A model generated the notes under the pieces. That model made no database searches and was not told where the DNA came from. It was given only the letters and a program-made list of their open reading frames with translations. The translations under genes and the position numbers were made by a program. Positions 1 through 7,290 of a stretch of DNA of 11,553 bases are shown piece after piece. The DNA is from Minisyncoccota bacterium (lineage in GTDB: Bacteria > Patescibacteriota > Minisyncoccia > Moranbacterales > GCA-2747515), in the NCBI GenBank assembly GCA_938034715.1, contig CALHMM010000065.1, positions 1 through 11,553 of the forward strand, given 5' to 3'. Each line of letters begins with the position of its first letter. The first letter of the stretch is position 1.

Positions 1-3000
1 TTCCTCACAGTATTTCGTTCTACATCAAAAATTGCACTCAATAATTCAGGTGAAGAAACAGTCTCTCTCGTATCACCTACAGGAGATGTTGTGAGTACAA
101 CGACATTAAATAACGCTAAAGAGGGTGTTAGCTGGGCATGGGAAAATAACACCTGGCAAGAGACATACGCGATCACCCCAAATAGTGCAAATTTCATCAC
201 ACCACCACTGCAGTGCCCAGTCGCACAAAATACTGAGCAGATCCTCACTGAAACCCTTGATACAAACAAACAAAACCTACCAGATATAGCTCTGTCAGAA
301 ATTTTTCCAAACCCACCAGGATCAGACAACCTCGGTGAATTTATTGAGTTATATAATCCTTCTAATCAAGTTATAGATCTAAAAGACTGGACCCTAAGAG
401 ACAGTTCAGCAAATGGAAAATACAAGCTAAACAGCGCTGTCACAATTGCACCTCAATCATACCTCGTCATTACAAGGGAACAATTTAAATTCGCTCTAAA
501 CAACACGACAAGCGAACTAGTCACCTTAGAGAAGCCAGACGGCACAATCTCCTCTAGCGTGTCGTATGATGCGATCGAAGAAAATATTTCCTATAGTAGA
601 GTTGATGATAAATGGACCAAAACTGCAAGCATCACACCCTCACAAAAAAACATTTTCACAGATCCTGATATAAATACTCCAATTAAAAATGATAATACTG
701 TATCACCTCCTAAAACACAAGAAAATCAGAACCAACAACCACTTGGCCCTTTTCTAAAATTACAGCTCAGCGAGGCGCTTCCAAATCCACAATCAGGTGA
801 TCAGGAATTTATAGAGATATACAACCCACACAATCAGGACGTATCACTATTTGGATATACACTTTCTGATGCCTCTAAAAATGGTTCCTATACATTTGAA
901 GACTCACAATTCATTCCTGCGAAAGCATACAAAGTTTTTAGCAAAGAGCAAACCAAGATTGCTCTCAACAACACAGGAAACGAAACAATCACCTTAAAAA
1001 ACCCAGAAGGAATCACAGACTCCTCGGTAACATTTATCAGCATCGCTAAAGGAAAAAGTTTTGCTTTACTAAATGGAACGTGGCAAGCAACCACGACAGT
1101 CACACCAAATGCGCCAAATATTCTCACAAATTCATCTGCAGGCGAAGCCATCCAGCAAAAAGAATCAGCAGTCACACAGTTAAGCGACCAAACTAAGGCA
1201 GTGCCAGTCGGGCCTTTTGCATCACTACTGCTATCTGAAGTTTTTCCAAACCCAACTGGAACAGACGCTCTAAATGAATTTGTAGAGATCTACAATCCAA
1301 ACAAGGAAAGCGTAAATCTCGATCAATGGATTTTACGCGATGCATCAACATCTGGAAAATTTATCATAGACGATTTAGTAATCCAGGGAGAAAGCTACGG
1401 CATAATATACCGAGCACAGTCAGGACTTGCCCTAAACAATACTGGTGATGAGACCGTGTCACTACTCTCACCCGATGAGAAAGTCGTTGCCTCATTTGCG
1501 TACAATGACGCAAAAGAGGGTGTTAGCTACAATTTCAATGAAAATCAGTGGCAAAAGTCGTCCACTCCCACTCCAGGAACACCAAATGTCATAAAGAGCG
1601 CAGACACGCCACAACAAACCAAAAGTGAAAGTTCAACTCCATCCCGTGATGAAATAACTGATTTCATTATTAATGACACATACCCAGAAATACTTATCAC
1701 AGAAATCCTCCCAAACCCAAAGGGTAATGAAAACACTGGTGAGTTCATCGAACTATACAACCCAACAAATACAGAAGTTTCACTAGCAGGGTGGGTACTA
1801 AAAGACACCTCGAAAAATGGCTCATATATTTTTACAAACCAAGTGATACCAGCAAATAGTTACTTAACCTTATATCGTGACCAATTCAAATTTGCACTAA
1901 ACAATACCGGCGAAGAAACACTAACACTCGTCACCCCAAACAAATCAAAATCAGATACGATTTCCTACAACAAGACGATCGAGGGTGTCTCCTTAGGTAA
2001 AAAAGCTCCACAAAAAAACACATCACTCTTTCCAACTACAAAACCCACACCAGGAAGTAAAAATATTTTCGATTTAGATTCAATGCAAGACACTGATAGT
2101 CCAGCACAAACAACAAAAAACTTTCCAAAAATATTTCTCTCAGAACTACTGCCAGCACCAAATGCAGGAGACCAGGAATTTATAGAGATCTATAACCCAC
2201 AAGCTGAAGCTGTCTCACTACAAGGATGGACACTCCGCGACAATTCCCGAAATGGAAAATATACTTTTGACAACGACACTATCATTGACCCGGGTGAATA
2301 TATCGTCATCACAAGAGATCGGTACAAGTTTGCTCTCAACAACTCAGGAGGCGAAAGTATTACGCTTTACGATCCTGCTGGAATTATTTCCAGTACCGTG
2401 AGCTATGAAAAAGCAACGAAAAATACCTCGTACGGTTGGACAGGCGATGATAAAAATGAATCCTGGAGATTCTCCACAGAAAAAACACCTGGCAATGAAA
2501 ATGTCTTTGGACAAGAACTGCAAATTGTAGACATCGACATAAAAAACGCCTACAAAGACGTTAAAGCAGAGTTTGAGGCAGAAATTTCTGGTGCAACTGA
2601 CGCAAGATTTCGTTGGGACTTTGGAGATGGGAATAAAAGCACCAAACAATCAGCAACACATACCTATAAAAAATCAGGGACATATGAAGTAAGTGTGGAA
2701 GTAACCTCATCCATTGAGTCTAAAAAGGAAACCCTTCGAATAAAAGTAAAAAAATATCCGAAAAGAAAAATTCGCATCACGCAAATCTATCCAAATCCGC
2801 CCGGAAAAGATACAGGTAAAGAAAGTGACAATGAGTACATCGTCATCACAAACAAAGATGACAAAAGTATTAGTCTTAAAGATTGGAGTATCGCCACGGG
2901 AAAAGATACTGACAGTCTCCGCAACCACCCATTCAAGAAAACCATCAAACTAAAAAAGGGACAATCAAAACAGATCATCAAAAAACACAGCGCGATCTCA

Positions 3001-3120
3001 CTAAATAATTCAGAAGGAGTAATCGAGTTACGCGCACCAGACGGAAACGTGATCGACGATACCAGCTACAGCTACACGCAAGCAAAAACAATTCCTGAAG
3101 GTGCCCTCTACACTAAAGAC
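1..3120 (+). repeat. Tandem array of lamin-tail-domain coding units
   Basis: In-gene repeat units of about 365-380 bp lie at 286-657, 760-1125, 1225-1593, 1690-2070 and 2131-2508. A truncated unit is at the left edge (1-about 200) and a divergent one at 2770-3120, after the PKD segment (2518-2754). Linkers of roughly 20-35 residues separate most units and are rich in Gln, Thr, Ser and Pro. The units have diverged mostly at protein level, but short exact DNA matches remain. A 16-bp match joins 118-133 and 1513-1528, and a 17-bp match joins 802-818 and 2173-2189. This fits old tandem duplication with limited later exchange between units. Confidence 0.85.
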
Positions 3121-3534
3121 GATGGTCTGTGGTCATGGAGCCTACCAACCTCAAGCCAAAAAATCTCAAAACAAATGCCAATTCTACAAGGCCTTTCCGA
3201 ACAAGAACAACAAGAAATAATTGCCGCAGCGATGAAAAATATGCAATTAAAAGACAGTCAACAACAAAACAAGGCACGAAAAGATGCGGACCAAACATCA
3301 AACATCACAACGACAGAAAAAACAGAAACACTCTGGGAAATTTTTAAAAGAAAGTTACGAGAAATATTCTCTAAAAACAATGGACGAGAAGATCAATCCA
3401 ACCAATCATTTAATGGTTCGCTCCACGAAATTTCACAAAACTATCCCAAGGAAATATGTCAAACAAACCCATCCGTAGAAAAAATTGCACTCTTTGATGC
3501 ACACTGCACAAAAACTAACGATCTACTGAAATAA
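1..3534 (+). CDS. Giant LTD-repeat / PKD surface protein (5' partial)
   Basis: The reading frame is open from the first base, so the N-terminus lies outside the window. A GTG at 91 falls in the middle of a domain and is not a real start. Numbering from base 1 (1177 residues visible), the protein has the end of one lamin-tail domain (about 1-66), five full LTD units (about 96-219, 254-375, 409-531, 564-690, 711-836), a PKD domain (about 840-918, with WDFGDG at 872-877) and a divergent LTD (about 924-1040). A hydrophilic Gln/Lys-rich tail follows, with Cys1153 and Cys1169. Each regular unit starts with an (I/L)xxSE-PNP type strand, has EFIE(L/I)YNP, a W-(L/S)-x-D segment and ALNN, and ends in TPxxxN. 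LTD and PKD are beta-sandwich modules common in secreted or cell-surface proteins, so an extracellular structural or adhesive role is inferred. No sortase motif or C-terminal membrane anchor is visible. The ligand is unknown. Confidence 0.9.
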   Translation, partial: FLTVFRSTSKIALNNSGEETVSLVSPTGDVVSTTTLNNAKEGVSWAWENNTWQETYAITPNSANFITPPLQCPVAQNTEQILTETLDTNKQNLPDIALSEIFPNPPGSDNLGEFIELYNPSNQVIDLKDWTLRDSSANGKYKLNSAVTIAPQSYLVITREQFKFALNNTTSELVTLEKPDGTISSSVSYDAIEENISYSRVDDKWTKTASITPSQKNIFTDPDINTPIKNDNTVSPPKTQENQNQQPLGPFLKLQLSEALPNPQSGDQEFIEIYNPHNQDVSLFGYTLSDASKNGSYTFEDSQFIPAKAYKVFSKEQTKIALNNTGNETITLKNPEGITDSSVTFISIAKGKSFALLNGTWQATTTVTPNAPNILTNSSAGEAIQQKESAVTQLSDQTKAVPVGPFASLLLSEVFPNPTGTDALNEFVEIYNPNKESVNLDQWILRDASTSGKFIIDDLVIQGESYGIIYRAQSGLALNNTGDETVSLLSPDEKVVASFAYNDAKEGVSYNFNENQWQKSSTPTPGTPNVIKSADTPQQTKSESSTPSRDEITDFIINDTYPEILITEILPNPKGNENTGEFIELYNPTNTEVSLAGWVLKDTSKNGSYIFTNQVIPANSYLTLYRDQFKFALNNTGEETLTLVTPNKSKSDTISYNKTIEGVSLGKKAPQKNTSLFPTTKPTPGSKNIFDLDSMQDTDSPAQTTKNFPKIFLSELLPAPNAGDQEFIEIYNPQAEAVSLQGWTLRDNSRNGKYTFDNDTIIDPGEYIVITRDRYKFALNNSGGESITLYDPAGIISSTVSYEKATKNTSYGWTGDDKNESWRFSTEKTPGNENVFGQELQIVDIDIKNAYKDVKAEFEAEISGATDARFRWDFGDGNKSTKQSATHTYKKSGTYEVSVEVTSSIESKKETLRIKVKKYPKRKIRITQIYPNPPGKDTGKESDNEYIVITNKDDKSISLKDWSIATGKDTDSLRNHPFKKTIKLKKGQSKQIIKKHSAISLNNSEGVIELRAPDGNVIDDTSYSYTQAKTIPEGALYTKDDGLWSWSLPTSSQKISKQMPILQGLSEQEQQEIIAAAMKNMQLKDSQQQNKARKDADQTSNITTTEKTETLWEIFKRKLREIFSKNNGREDQSNQSFNGSLHEISQNYPKEICQTNPSVEKIALFDAHCTKTNDLLK

Positions 3535-4240
3535 TGTCCCAGATCCAAAGCGGTAAAAAAGATTCTTGAATAAGCGTCAAGTTTTGCACACGCCACAACT
3601 CATTCCAAAAAAGTTCGATGTCAGGTGTTATTTGCCAAACAAAAAATGTGGCCATAACAATCAAAAAACTATTGCGTCTTTTATCAAAGTCAATAATCTT
3701 CAAAGCACTGCCAAAGGATCGTTTTGTTCTATGATTCATAAAGTCAACACTATAAATCTCATCTAAAGCGAGGTGAATCACGAAACCAAAGAAAACACTA
3801 CAGCCAAACATCCAGGCAAAAAATGCCTCTACACCCAAAACGTGGTATGCGAGCGCACATGCAGAAAAACAAGAGAAAAGACCTGCAGCCAGAGAATGAA
3901 TTGCGCCGCGATGCACCGTAAGTTTATGAAAAATCCACCATGCAGGATAGCGAATAGCGAGAAAGGTCACGAAACCGAGTATCCACAATTCTAAAATTGA
4001 GTACTGCACACTAGTAGAAAAAACAGCAACAAGCGCACTAAAAGTGCCAAGTATTGAAAAAATAATACGACTCGGATATGAATATTTAAGATCCACATCA
4101 GGCAAAATACCACCAATCGTCCCCGCAAATGTGAGGATAAGAGCTTCACTAGCACCTACATGTCCTACTTTAAGTGCGACAGTACTTGCCAATCCAGAGC
4201 TAGCGGCAGCTACCACAACATGTGTATTAAAATTAGCCAT
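3515..4240 (-). CDS. Membrane-bound metal-dependent hydrolase, YdjM/DUF457 family
   Basis: This 241-residue protein has several hydrophobic segments (about 29-46, 58-76, 80-97, 115-135, 139-160 and 193-205) and the conserved polar residues of the LexA-regulated YdjM / DUF457 family of putative membrane hydrolases. These are His7 near the N-terminus, GGILPDVD at 43-50 (Asp48, Asp50), HRGAIHS at 110-116 (His110, His115), and His156, Asp160 and Asp165 in the later helix. Clustered His and Asp residues at membrane boundaries suggest a metal site. The substrate is not established for the family; phospholipid-related or envelope substrates are possible. ATG at 4238-4240 is the natural start, and no Shine-Dalgarno sequence precedes it. 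It is convergent with the LTD gene and overlaps its last 20 bases. It is divergent from yebC, with 160 bp between them. Confidence 0.8.
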   Translation of the reverse strand: MANFNTHVVVAAASSGLASTVALKVGHVGASEALILTFAGTIGGILPDVDLKYSYPSRIIFSILGTFSALVAVFSTSVQYSILELWILGFVTFLAIRYPAWWIFHKLTVHRGAIHSLAAGLFSCFSACALAYHVLGVEAFFAWMFGCSVFFGFVIHLALDEIYSVDFMNHRTKRSFGSALKIIDFDKRRNSFLIVMATFFVWQITPDIELFWNELWRVQNLTLIQESFLPLWIWDIISVDR

Positions 4241-4337
4241 AACGCATCAAATTTAAAAAAGCCCTCGGTTACAAAACTGACATAGCGTGCAAAATTAATA
4301 AAATTCTGAATCTTAAAGGCCCTTATGCTTATCGCTA

Positions 4338-4366
4338 TTGAAAAACGTAGCCCTAAATGCTAGTCT
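4338..4366 (+). promoter_or_regulatory. Candidate promoter for yebC-ruvC
   Basis: TTGAAA at 4338-4343 is followed by a 17-bp spacer ending in TGC and then TAGTCT at 4361-4366. The -35 box is good and the TGn extension is in the right place, but the -10 hexamer matches the consensus at only three positions. An alternative -10, TCTAAT at 4364-4369, would need a 20-bp spacer. The expected start site is near 4373, about 28 bases before the yebC ATG. The rest of the 160-bp interval (4241-4400) shows no convincing promoter for the divergent hydrolase gene. Confidence 0.3.
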
Positions 4367-4400
4367 AATACTATTACATAATCGCTTTTAATTACAGCAT

Positions 4401-5123
4401 ATGTCAGGACACTCCAAATGGTCAACAATTAAGCACAGAAAAGGAGCGCAAGACGCAAAGAGAGCACAGATTTTTTCGCGAGCATCAAAAAACATCATCA
4501 TCGCCGCACAAAATGGTGGTGAAGATCCTGAAACAAACTATTCTCTGAAAATTGCCATAGACGCGGCTCGCAAAGTAAACATGCCAAAAGATAATATCGC
4601 GCGCGCGATTAAAGCTGGTGCAGGAGGTGAAGGCACAGCCAGAATTGAAGAAGCCATCTACGAAGCCATGGGACCAGAGGGATCTTCATTCATCATCGTC
4701 TGCGCTACAGACAATACCAACCGATCCCTCACAGAGGTAAAAACTGCCCTGAAAAAAAATGCCGGTAAATTTGTACCCAGTGGAAGTGTGAGCTTTAATT
4801 ACAATCATGTTGGCCTCATCACCATCAAACCCACAGATATTGAAGCGGCTGAGTTAGAAGCCATTGAAGCAGGAGCGCAAGATGTCAAAACACAATCAGA
4901 TGAAAATGGAGATCTCCTAGTGATTACAACAAGCGTCGCTGATTTCCATGCAGTACAAACAAACCTGACTAAAAAAGGCTTTGTACTAGAAGACACCAAG
5001 TTAAGTTACGAACCAACGCAAACTGTTAATCTGTCAGAATCCGGCTTTGGCATATTTGAAAAACTCTACGATGCAATTGACGAACTCGATGACGTACAAG
5101 AAGTTTTTACAAATATCAACTAA
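4401..5123 (+). CDS. yebC: YebC/PmpR/TACO1 family regulator
   Basis: This 240-residue protein has the usual family length. It starts MSGHSKWSTIKHRKGAQDAK, the family hallmark, followed by an RAQIFSRASKNI helix, NMPKDNIARAIK at about 59-70, MGPEG, the TDNTNR loop and GSVSFNY. The family has been described as DNA-binding regulators (PmpR type). It has also been described as translation factors: the mitochondrial homologue TACO1 and some bacterial members help ribosomes through proline-rich stretches. Either role, in the cytoplasm, is possible here. The ATG at 4401 gives the conserved N-terminus exactly; no Shine-Dalgarno sequence precedes it. The segment before GSVS reads AGKFVPS instead of the commoner GGxLGxx, a modest divergence. 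It is followed after 16 bases by ruvC, a common arrangement, so the two are probably co-transcribed. Confidence 0.95.
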   Translation: MSGHSKWSTIKHRKGAQDAKRAQIFSRASKNIIIAAQNGGEDPETNYSLKIAIDAARKVNMPKDNIARAIKAGAGGEGTARIEEAIYEAMGPEGSSFIIVCATDNTNRSLTEVKTALKKNAGKFVPSGSVSFNYNHVGLITIKPTDIEAAELEAIEAGAQDVKTQSDENGDLLVITTSVADFHAVQTNLTKKGFVLEDTKLSYEPTQTVNLSESGFGIFEKLYDAIDELDDVQEVFTNIN

Positions 5124-5139
5124 ACGCTCAATAAGATTC

Positions 5140-5676
5140 ATGACACAACCAACTGATCACAAGCCATCATATAGAATTCTAGGCATTGATCCAGGTACAG
5201 CAATCGTAGGTTGGGCTGTTCTAGACGCACAAAACAATCAAAATAATAACCCGACAGTTGTAGCCTATGGTCACATCGACACATCAAAAGACAATAGCGA
5301 CGAAAAAAGGCTTTGCGAAATTGCTGATGACATCACAACTGTCATCCACACACATGCGCCCGACGTCGCTGCAATTGAACAGTTATTCTTTTTCAAAAAC
5401 CAAAAAACCATCATTACGGTGGCGCAGGCTCGCGGCGTAATCCTCCAGACCTGTGCAAATAATAACCTAGAAATCGCATCCTATACCCCACTTCAAATCA
5501 AACAGTCCCTCACAGGTTATGGCCGCGCACAGAAAAAACAAATGCAAGAAATGATCACTAAAGTCCTTCATCTCAAAGCAATACCTCAACCTGACGACAC
5601 AGCAGATGCCTTAGCAGTTGCTCTGTGTCATAACAATTCTTACAAACTTTTGAAAAACATCGCATCCTCGAAATAA
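5140..5676 (+). CDS. ruvC: Holliday junction resolvase RuvC
   Basis: RuvC is the RNase H-fold endonuclease that nicks Holliday junctions symmetrically, normally with the RuvAB branch-migration motor. All four acidic catalytic positions can be placed: Asp17 in GIDPGT, Glu80 in AIEQLFF, and Asp153 and Asp156 in PDDTADALA. The QARGV segment (96-100) and the YTPLQIKQSLTGYG region (115-128) also match the family. At 178 residues the length is normal. The frame stays open upstream into yebC, with an ATG at 5047, but that would add 31 residues unrelated to RuvC. ATG at 5140 places the GIDPGT motif about ten residues later than in E. coli, which is acceptable. No Shine-Dalgarno sequence is seen. ruvA and ruvB are not adjacent, because the next gene is convergent. 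Confidence 0.95.
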   Translation: MTQPTDHKPSYRILGIDPGTAIVGWAVLDAQNNQNNNPTVVAYGHIDTSKDNSDEKRLCEIADDITTVIHTHAPDVAAIEQLFFFKNQKTIITVAQARGVILQTCANNNLEIASYTPLQIKQSLTGYGRAQKKQMQEMITKVLHLKAIPQPDDTADALAVALCHNNSYKLLKNIASSK

Positions 5677-5777
5677 ACCTGGCTTTATTAATGCTCATCA
5701 CATCATCAATGGAAGCAAAACCTTTCCAAATACACTTCTTAGTGTCTTGCGATGCAGATCTGAGGAGTGTCAGCTCC

Positions 5778-6290
5778 CTAATACTGTTCCATCTTGCAAC
5801 CTGATTCCGTACACCAGATTCGTATCGAATCAGTTGTATTCGTTAATCCAAAACAGTATGTCGTATCAGTCTTACTTCCCCCACAGCTATCATTGGCATA
5901 GTTTCCACACGAAACCGGTGCGATCAGTCCATTGTAACCAGGAGAACACCACCATTGCCCATCTACAGATTCAGAGGTGGTGAAAGTAGTTGACCACCCA
6001 GGGGCATCAATTACAGGCCACAACTGTGATCCTACAACTCCAACTGCAGGATTCACAGCACAAATAGTTCCACTCGACCAAGAAATTGCTCCAATACGAT
6101 GAGAAGAATCCCCGCTAGACAGACACTCAAATATTGGGCTCCTCACAGATGACATAGAGCTCATAACTGCAGTAAAAGCCGCCTTCTCCCTCGCAGACCC
6201 AAGCAAAACAAAAATGATAGAGGCTAGAATTCCGATAATCGCAATAACGACTAACAGTTCGATAATTGTAAATCCTTTTTTATATTTCAT
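5778..6290 (-). CDS. Type IV pilin-like / pseudopilin protein, cysteine-rich
   Basis: The protein begins MKYKKG followed by FTIIELLVVIAIIGILA, a textbook class III prepilin signal. A prepilin peptidase should cut after Gly6, giving a mature N-terminal Phe (usually N-methylated) and Glu5 (residue 11 of the precursor) for subunit docking. Residues 7-30 form the hydrophobic helix. The remaining 140 residues form a secreted head rich in Ser, Gly, Thr and Trp, with eight cysteines (56, 77, 115, 128, 136, 146, 160, 165), enough for four disulfides. It resembles GspG/PilA-type subunits at the N-terminus only; the head is not one I recognise. An upstream ATG at 6317 would add nine residues, but it lies inside the probable promoter, so 6290 is preferred. 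No assembly ATPase, PilC or peptidase gene is nearby. It is convergent with ruvC. Confidence 0.9.
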   Translation of the reverse strand: MKYKKGFTIIELLVVIAIIGILASIIFVLLGSAREKAAFTAVMSSMSSVRSPIFECLSSGDSSHRIGAISWSSGTICAVNPAVGVVGSQLWPVIDAPGWSTTFTTSESVDGQWWCSPGYNGLIAPVSCGNYANDSCGGSKTDTTYCFGLTNTTDSIRIWCTESGCKMEQY

Positions 6291-6305
6291 AATACATTTT
6301 ATCAA

Positions 6306-6314
6306 ATTATACCA
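6306..6314 (-). promoter_or_regulatory. Extended -10 promoter of the pilin gene
   Basis: On the minus strand the sequence reads TGGTATAAT, a perfect TATAAT (6306-6311) with the TGn extension (6312-6314). No good -35 box lies 16-18 bp upstream, as is usual for extended -10 promoters. Transcription should start near 6298-6300, only about 8-10 bases before the ATG at 6290. Confidence 0.6.
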
Positions 6315-6382
6315 CACACTTACATTAAGATTGAGTGTATCAGATAAAGATATCCACCTTGAAACACCTCACCTATAAAGAC

Positions 6383-6411
6383 TTGACTAATGACACTTCC
6401 CTTGCTTTAAT
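6383..6411 (+). promoter_or_regulatory. Promoter of the 7TM / ATP-grasp-protease unit
   Basis: TTGACT (6383-6388), a 17-bp spacer ending in TGC, and TTTAAT (6406-6411) make a strong sigma-70-type candidate. Each hexamer matches the consensus at five of six positions, and the TGn extension is present. The predicted start is near 6418, giving a leader of about 118 bases before the ATG at 6536. Confidence 0.55.
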
Positions 6412-6445
6412 ATCAGGTTGTGATCCCGTCAAGTTAGAAGAGTAG

Positions 6446-6465
6446 TGTTATAATTGACCTATAAT
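6446..6465 (+). promoter_or_regulatory. Two further TATAAT boxes upstream of the 7TM gene
   Basis: TGTTATAAT at 6446-6454 is a perfect extended -10. A second perfect TATAAT lies 11 bp further on, at 6460-6465. Neither has a convincing -35 box. They could be alternative starts giving leaders of about 75 and 64 bases. An imperfectly spaced dyad, ATTGA (6453-6457) and TCAAT (6465-6469), brackets the second box. The rest of the 6291-6535 interval holds no gene that I can see. Confidence 0.4.
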
Positions 6466-6535
6466 CAATCGAAGATTCAACGATTCAAGCAAACCCTAAA
6501 GCATTGGAATTGAATGTATCTCAAAAAGTATTCTT

Positions 6536-7246
6536 ATGGCTTCACCCTGTATTTATAACTCCAAAGAAGTTAGTTGTCTCGTGCAACACATCATGGAGCA
6601 AAGCGTTCCTGTTGAAACCGTTACGATTTTACTCCTGTTTCCTATCATTGCCACACTCGTAGTATTGCTTCGTCAAGTAATCGGGATGCACGCCTTTGGC
6701 ATTTACACACCCTCAATCATTGCCATCGCCTTTATTGCAATTGGGCAAAATAACCCCTCAAATATTAAGCATGCCGTCACAGTCTATCTTGTGGTTCTCA
6801 TCGTAGGTATGCTCATGCGCTACGCGTTAAAAAAATTACGCCTACTTTATCTCCCTCGTGTGGCAATCACCATCACTGTAGTAACACTGAGCGTTTTAGC
6901 TGTGCTAACCTTTGCTGGAAGTCTCTCGCGTGTCGGATTTGCAGGTGCAGATCTTTTCCCCATCCTGATAATTATAACTCTGGTAGAAAAATTTGTTTCT
7001 GTTCAGATAGAAAAAGGATCTCGAGCAGCAATCATTCTTGCAGCTGAGACTCTAATAATTGCCTTAGTTGGATATCTCCTTCTTTCAACCTCAACAGCAA
7101 TTGGTACAAAGGTAACTGACTTTATTCTAAGATATCCCTACGCAATCCTGATGCTGATACCTTTTCATGTTTTCCTTGGGAAATGGACAGGTTTACGCGC
7201 AGCAGAGTATATTCGATTCCATGAAGTACTCAAAAAAATCCGCTAG
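6536..7246 (+). CDS. Stand-alone 7TM protein of the '7TM_transglut' type
   Basis: This 236-residue protein has seven hydrophobic segments at about 27-46, 54-70, 79-97, 107-128, 138-155, 164-184 and 197-213. The second begins GMHAFGIYTPSIIAIAF, which I recognise as the hallmark of the seven-helix domain usually fused to an inactive transglutaminase and encoded beside an ATP-grasp glutamate-ligase-like gene. The LRLLYLPRVA segment (101-110) also fits. The usual periplasmic transglutaminase-like domain is absent; only about 26 residues precede helix 1. The biochemical role of the family is unknown; a membrane platform or transporter for the partner ligase is an inference. ATG 6536 is the first start after an in-frame stop at 6497. 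Met20 (6593) is an alternative that loses no helix. No Shine-Dalgarno sequence is present. It lies 44 bases upstream of the ligase gene. Confidence 0.8.
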   Translation: MASPCIYNSKEVSCLVQHIMEQSVPVETVTILLLFPIIATLVVLLRQVIGMHAFGIYTPSIIAIAFIAIGQNNPSNIKHAVTVYLVVLIVGMLMRYALKKLRLLYLPRVAITITVVTLSVLAVLTFAGSLSRVGFAGADLFPILIIITLVEKFVSVQIEKGSRAAIILAAETLIIALVGYLLLSTSTAIGTKVTDFILRYPYAILMLIPFHVFLGKWTGLRAAEYIRFHEVLKKIR

Positions 7247-7290
7247 AACACATTATTCGCCCTTCAAAGGACAATATATTTATAGACTAT

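Noticed and set aside
91..93. GTG as the start of the LTD protein
   Set aside because: The same frame is open and clearly LTD-coding from base 1 (ALNNSGEETVSL precedes it), so the GTG is internal.
3479..3501. Minus-strand hairpin with a T-tract as a hydrolase terminator
   Set aside because: The TGCA/TGCA stem has only four or five pairs with an 8-base loop; too weak despite six T's.
4278..4304. CTGACA ... TAAAAT as an alternative yebC promoter
   Set aside because: The 15-bp spacer is too short for a good sigma-70 promoter, and the resulting leader would be long.
5047..5139. Upstream start of ruvC inside yebC
   Set aside because: The extra 31 residues do not resemble RuvC and are the +1-frame reading of yebC; ATG 5140 fits the family length.
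5672..5689. AATAAA-N6-TTTATT hairpin after ruvC
   Set aside because: Six A/T pairs only, overlapping the stop codon and with no T-tract; stability is too low to call a terminator.
5763..5780. GGAG/CTCC hairpin just after the pilin stop
   Set aside because: Four-base stem with no following T-run on the minus strand.
6474..6515. Direct repeats ATTCAA (6475-6480, 6483-6488) able to pair with TTGAAT (6510-6515) as a possible leader switch
   Set aside because: Six-base, A/T-rich pairings are expected by chance and match no known riboswitch or attenuator.
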